Shown here one piece after another: positions 5,210 through 8,527 of a stretch of 8,527 nucleotides of DNA. Where the stretch lies: positions 1-8,527 of the forward strand of contig SMVS01000158.1 in assembly GCA_004357435.1 (NCBI GenBank), written 5' to 3'. A program made the position numbers and the translations under genes. Each line of letters opens with the position of its first letter. Position 1 is the stretch's first letter. This DNA is from Nitrospina sp. (GTDB lineage: Bacteria > Nitrospinota > Nitrospinia > Nitrospinales > Nitrospinaceae). The notes under the pieces are model-generated. The model saw only the letters and a program-made list of their open reading frames with translations. It made no database searches and was not told the DNA's origin.

Positions 5210-6004
5210 TCACTTGAGGTGACGGTCGCGGGGGAAGAGGAGGGATTGCGGCGGGTAGACTCCCTTGCGGACGGTTTGATTGGGAGAAACTTTGGAGTCC
5301 TTGCCCAGAAATACTCCCGGACACAGCACCGCGTTACAGCCGATCTCGACATAGTCGCCCAGCACCGCCCCAAATTTTTCGGGACCGGTAACCAACGCAC
5401 CGTTTGCCAGTTCAAGAGGAATGGGCGGAAAGGCTCCCTTGACTTTATTGTCCGCGCTCCGGAATTCCAGATTGGCCAGTTTGGCTCCCGCTCCCAGATT
5501 GACATAACTGCCCAGAATGCTGTCCCCGATATAATTGAAATGGCCGGCCTCACTGTGATTCATGAGGATGCTGTTTTTCACTTCGGTGGCGTGGCCGATC
5601 ACGCAACGGTCGCCGGTGACCACGTTGCCGCGCAGGTAAGCGCCCTGCCTGATTTCACACTGACTGCCGATCACCGCCGGGCCTTTGATAATGGCGGAAG
5701 GCTCCAGCACCGTGCCCGCTCCCAGAACAATCCCGAACGGTTCTATATAAGTGGGTTGGGAAATCTCGATCCAGCGTTCGACGTGGCAGGCCGCCTCGGG
5801 GAAGCGCGACAAGGTGTCCCGGGCGATGAGAGTGCATCCATCCAACGCCTGCACCCGTTCGACGGTGGACGGCAGATTAGTCAGGAGGGTTGCAATAGAC
5901 GCCGCCAATGTTTGTAAAGGTTGCCACAGAGTTTCGATCCCGTCGAACAACTCTTTATGGGCGAAGTCATCAAGATGATCAAAATATGGCGAGAGGTCGT
6001 TCAT
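5210..6004 (-). CDS. Left-handed beta-helix (hexapeptide) transferase, GlmU C-terminal/LpxA-like
   Basis: A 264-residue protein. Residues 1-80 form a mainly helical leader (YFDHLDDFAHKELFDG, then a W near 27). From about 83 to 250 runs a hexapeptide-repeat beta-helix: IEPFGIVLGAGTVLEPSAII, VIGSQCEIRQGAYL, VVTGDRCVIGHATEV, and so on. The segment AGHFNYIGDSILGSYVNLGAG (154-174) corresponds to the acetyltransferase site of GlmU (HLTYLGDAEIG…NIGAG), with His155 at the catalytic histidine's place. No N-terminal nucleotidyltransferase domain is present, so this is not full GlmU. It probably transfers an acyl group to a sugar phosphate or nucleotide sugar as a trimer. ATG lies 11 bases after the phosphohexomutase stop codon, so the genes are surely co-transcribed, but the gap holds no clear Shine-Dalgarno sequence, which suggests translational coupling. 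Exact substrate unknown. Confidence 0.85.
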   Translation of the reverse strand: MNDLSPYFDHLDDFAHKELFDGIETLWQPLQTLAASIATLLTNLPSTVERVQALDGCTLIARDTLSRFPEAACHVERWIEISQPTYIEPFGIVLGAGTVLEPSAIIKGPAVIGSQCEIRQGAYLRGNVVTGDRCVIGHATEVKNSILMNHSEAGHFNYIGDSILGSYVNLGAGAKLANLEFRSADNKVKGAFPPIPLELANGALVTGPEKFGAVLGDYVEIGCNAVLCPGVFLGKDSKVSPNQTVRKGVYPPQSLLFPRDRHLK

Positions 6005-6015
6005 GGTTTTATTTT

Positions 6016-8109
6016 TTATGGTTGGACCGACGACTTAAATCTGTCGCTGGTAATATACCATTTCCCGCGGGGGGTCAATCGGTAACCTTGGCCGGTGAGG
6101 CGAATCAATTCCTGCTTGCTCATTTCTTTCAGCGCGCGTTGTGTTTCCGAATCCTTGACCGCATCTTGTTTCATAGGCCGACCGGCGATCTGGCTGAGCA
6201 GGTCCAGCTCCTGCTGGTAATGGTGATCGGTTTCATCTTTCAATCCGGCAAACAACAAACGCACGGCCTGTTCGCCGATGGCTTTTAAAACCTTCTGGTC
6301 TTTCGGACTGCCGCGCAGGTTCACGCTGATTTTATTTTCCGTTCCTGAATTGCGAACAAATATTCCAGCCTCGGCGCCACTCGCGCCCGCCAAAGCCAGA
6401 TAAAGCATTTCGGGGTCTTCCCGAAAAAGCAGGGTCCGCACCCGAAAACCCGAACGCTTCGCCGCGCCCGTCATCAGGCGCTTGATCCGCCGCCACACCT
6501 GCGAATTATTTTGGAATAATTCCTTCCTTATGTAGTAGACGTAATAACAGGTCTTGAAGCCCGGCGGAAAGGGCCGCGCCAAATGAGCGTATCCGCGGGT
6601 GACGGATTTTTTTGCCATCAGCGCCTGGGTGGCCGCGAGGGTGTTGAGTGCGCTCTTCAACCCATTGCCCGGAAACACCGGGACCCGGCGGCCCCGGGCG
6701 GTGGTCAACCATCCCAGGGTGATGTTGTGTCCGGTCTCCTCGCTACCCACCGCGAAAGGAATTTTAAAATCCGCCGCAGAAGTTTGCTCAAGCGCATCAA
6801 TGGACTGCTCCAACTGCTGAAACTGGGTGGCGTCAAACACGGTCGATTTTTTGAGCGCCCGCAATTTTTTCTTGAGCGCCGTCACCTGGCCGCTTTGGGG
6901 CAAAGCGCGCAGACGGGATGCAACGATCATCGTGGCGATGCGGAAGAGAATCCATTTGTCACCGACCGCGGACAATTGCCGTTTAAAACCCAGTTTTTCC
7001 GCGGCCAGGCCCGTCCTGAGATCGCTCTCCACCGTGTGGATGTAACCGCTCCCGCGATAGGTTTTCGGATCGCGTTGGATCAGGAACTCCCCTTGCAGGT
7101 AGGCCGTTTCATCCCCGCTCAAAACCAACAGGCAATCTTTGAAGGGATGGTATTCCAAATGATAAAAACGGTCCCCGTCCGCATCGAAAACCGCGCCGGC
7201 CACCCGCAGTTTGCCAAGACGCGCCTGCTGGCGATGCCGGCGGCCCAACTCAAACAGTTTTAGCAGGGCCGCGTGCTTGGCGAAAAGGCCAGAACCTTTG
7301 GCGATCATCGGCGGGGTGATCCGGGCGTGGCCTTCGAGGTCCGCCACCCCCGAGTTGTGGTTGACGTTGCCGTCCCGTTGGTTATTCACTTCCACGACTT
7401 TGGCGAACCCCATGCGCCGGAAAATTTCGGCGGCGAGGCCGGTCAACGAACCGCGCGCCGGGTCGACCACCAACACCACATTCTCAAAGGAAATATTTTC
7501 AGCCCATGAATTCTCCAGAGCCATCGAAAACTTTTTAAAAAACTCCAGGGCGTCTGTCCGGCAATCAATGCGTTTGCCTTTTAAAGGTTTGTTGCGGAGA
7601 GTTTTCAGGCCCAACAGGGTTTGGGTCAAAAGGATGTCATTTTCAGGCAGGAGTTTCATTCCCCGAAAAGCCAGGAAAGTTTTGATGCCGTTCTGGTCCC
7701 TCGGATTGTGGGAAGCGGTGACCATGAACCCGCCCGCCGCCTGTTGGTGCATGATATACAAAGGCACCAGCGGGGTGGGCGCAATTCCCAACACCCGCGC
7801 ATTGGCGCCAGCCTTCAACACCCCGCGCACGACCGCTTCGGTGAATGTTTCTCCCACATCGCGCGGATCCCAACCCACTACAAAATCGTCGCCGCGCCGG
7901 GCCTCGTGTCGTTGCATTAAACTGGTCACATGCGCGTAGGCATACAGCTCCATAAACTCTTCGGTGATGAAACCTTTTTTCAGAAATACCTGCTGAGGCG
8001 AAAGACCCCTGACGGAAGAGTGGCAAGCGGCAATCACCTCGCGGCGAATGCCGTCGGTGCCCTGCAAGCGAATTGGAGGAGGCGTCTTGGAACTTGAGGA
8101 TTTGGGCAT
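6016..8109 (-). CDS. Phosphohexomutase (phosphoglucomutase/phosphomannomutase family) with extra segments
   Basis: A cytoplasmic enzyme that moves phosphate between C6 and C1 of a hexose. All four family sites are visible: GTDGIRRE near residue 17; the phosphoserine loop TASHNP with Ser133; the metal loop DADGDR (309-314, one residue off the usual DGDGDR); the sugar-binding loop GSEETGH (455-461, usually GEE/QSGH); and the phosphate-binding loop RNSGTENK (586-593). At 697 residues it is longer than the usual 450-550. A basic, probably helical stretch of about 45 residues (398-448) precedes the sugar loop. A tail after about 625 ends in MSKQELIRLTGQGYRLTPRG, which could be a small winged-helix-like domain. 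ATG 8109 has a weak GGA upstream. The substrate (glucose, mannose or glucosamine phosphate) is undecided. It is first in an operon with the beta-helix transferase. Confidence 0.9.
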   Translation of the reverse strand: MPKSSSSKTPPPIRLQGTDGIRREVIAACHSSVRGLSPQQVFLKKGFITEEFMELYAYAHVTSLMQRHEARRGDDFVVGWDPRDVGETFTEAVVRGVLKAGANARVLGIAPTPLVPLYIMHQQAAGGFMVTASHNPRDQNGIKTFLAFRGMKLLPENDILLTQTLLGLKTLRNKPLKGKRIDCRTDALEFFKKFSMALENSWAENISFENVVLVVDPARGSLTGLAAEIFRRMGFAKVVEVNNQRDGNVNHNSGVADLEGHARITPPMIAKGSGLFAKHAALLKLFELGRRHRQQARLGKLRVAGAVFDADGDRFYHLEYHPFKDCLLVLSGDETAYLQGEFLIQRDPKTYRGSGYIHTVESDLRTGLAAEKLGFKRQLSAVGDKWILFRIATMIVASRLRALPQSGQVTALKKKLRALKKSTVFDATQFQQLEQSIDALEQTSAADFKIPFAVGSEETGHNITLGWLTTARGRRVPVFPGNGLKSALNTLAATQALMAKKSVTRGYAHLARPFPPGFKTCYYVYYIRKELFQNNSQVWRRIKRLMTGAAKRSGFRVRTLLFREDPEMLYLALAGASGAEAGIFVRNSGTENKISVNLRGSPKDQKVLKAIGEQAVRLLFAGLKDETDHHYQQELDLLSQIAGRPMKQDAVKDSETQRALKEMSKQELIRLTGQGYRLTPRGKWYITSDRFKSSVQP

Positions 8110-8152
8110 CGGTTTTTTCCAAATGAAACGATCAGCAACACTTTCGTGGGGG

Positions 8153-8161
8153 AGTGTAGCA
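8153..8161 (-). promoter_or_regulatory. Possible extended -10 element for the phosphohexomutase operon
   Basis: On the minus strand, TGCTACACT fits an extended -10 (TGn followed by TACACT, four of six to TATAAT). It would start transcription about 37 bases before the ATG at 8109. No good -35 hexamer is visible at the right distance, so support is modest. Confidence 0.3.
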
Positions 8162-8243
8162 CAGCCGTCTTGCGGCGTGGAGAACCTCAGTGGCAGGTCG
8201 GCAGGCCGCCGTTGGAAATTCCGGGGGCAAATAAAAATTGCTA

Positions 8244-8510
8244 TCAGTTCAAGCAGGGTTTAAAAATTTCAATTAAATTTTTGGTGATATAAACATTCTT
8301 CTGTGGCAAATCCGCCAGGGCATTTCCCTCAGCGACTCCAATATGAGAGTCTTTCAAGATCCTTTGCACGAGCAGTCTGCCATCCAAAATAAAATCATGG
8401 CTCGACAAAAAATCAATCATGCCCTGTTCCTCCATGAGGAGAAGATAGTCTTTGACATTTTTGGAATTGACGATGGCTTTGTTGATTTCCAACCACAGGC
8501 ACTCAGCCAT
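8244..8510 (-). CDS. Hypothetical protein, 88 residues
   Basis: I do not recognise this protein. It is soluble-looking, with no clear membrane helix or signal peptide. It has a helical first half (INKAIVNSKNVKDYLLLMEEQGMIDFL) and a mixed second half (LDGRLLVQRILKDSHIG, then NVYITKNLIEIF). Two cysteines, at residue 4 and near the C terminus, form no motif I know. ATG 8510 has only an A-rich, AAGAA-like sequence upstream. The frame stays open to the window edge, so a start further right is possible. It lies on the same strand as the phosphohexomutase, 134 bases upstream. A promoter-like element in that gap suggests separate transcription. It looks coding because its composition is protein-like and no better frame overlaps it. 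Confidence 0.6.
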   Translation of the reverse strand: MAECLWLEINKAIVNSKNVKDYLLLMEEQGMIDFLSSHDFILDGRLLVQRILKDSHIGVAEGNALADLPQKNVYITKNLIEIFKPCLN

Positions 8511-8527
8511 TTCTTTTTTATTTTTTC

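Noticed and set aside
4956..5222. Open frame of 88 codons on the + strand
   Set aside because: It is made of the dispersed repeat, an A-run and terminator-like sequence. The product is low-quality (Pro/Arg/Asn-rich) and runs into the convergent beta-helix gene.
5162..5917. 251-codon + strand frame opposite the beta-helix transferase
   Set aside because: The minus-strand product shows clear hexapeptide repeats. The + strand translation lacks any known pattern.
6583..7939. Several 70-240 codon + strand frames opposite the phosphohexomutase
   Set aside because: All are antisense shadows. Every catalytic loop of the mutase family is in the minus-strand frame.
1..8527. CRISPR array, integrase, transposase, toxin-antitoxin or defence island
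   Set aside because: I saw no regular repeat-spacer pattern, no recombinase motifs and no paired small toxin/antitoxin genes. The gene content is housekeeping in type.

Overview
This window looks like a stretch of ordinary chromosome from a Gram-negative bacterium of moderate to fairly high GC. The main evidence is lnt, whose product finishes lipoprotein maturation in the inner membrane of cells that have an outer membrane. A msrA gene, a type Ib aspartate aminotransferase and a large phosphohexomutase fit the same picture. Gene style and intergenic repeats suggest an environmental lineage (Nitrospinota or a former deltaproteobacterial group is a guess), but nothing here fixes the taxon.

Layout, left to right: (1) the 3' part of a class I aminotransferase, probably aspartate aminotransferase (1-1000, +). 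(2) A decayed gene for a small single-pass membrane protein (1082-1592, -), with a frameshift and no usable start in its original frame. (3) A gene-free, hairpin-rich stretch (1593-1955) holding one copy of a dispersed repeat. (4) A small Bfd-like [2Fe-2S] protein (1956-2216, -), divergent from lnt (2308-3837, +). (5) msrA (3979-4443, +) with its own promoter-like sequence and a good ribosome binding site. (6) A repeat-rich spacer, then a 60-residue protein of unknown function (4734-4916, +) and its terminator. (7) A second, inverted copy of the dispersed repeat (4966-5019) and a terminator-like structure for the opposite strand. (8) A minus-strand pair: a 697-residue phosphohexomutase (6016-8109) and, 11 bases downstream, a left-handed beta-helix transferase related to the acetyltransferase half of GlmU (5210-6004). 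(9) An unrecognised 88-residue protein at the right end (8244-8510, -).

The clearest functional unit is the mutase/beta-helix pair. A mutase making a hexose- or hexosamine-1-phosphate beside a GlmU-C/LpxA-type transferase suggests one route to an activated or acylated sugar; the substrate cannot be read from sequence. The other genes look like independent housekeeping units.

I found no convincing new defence, mobile or signalling system. The observations most worth following are the two inverted copies of a structured dispersed repeat, the frameshifted membrane-protein gene, the extra segments in the phosphohexomutase and the hairpin cluster upstream of the Bfd-like gene's 3' end.
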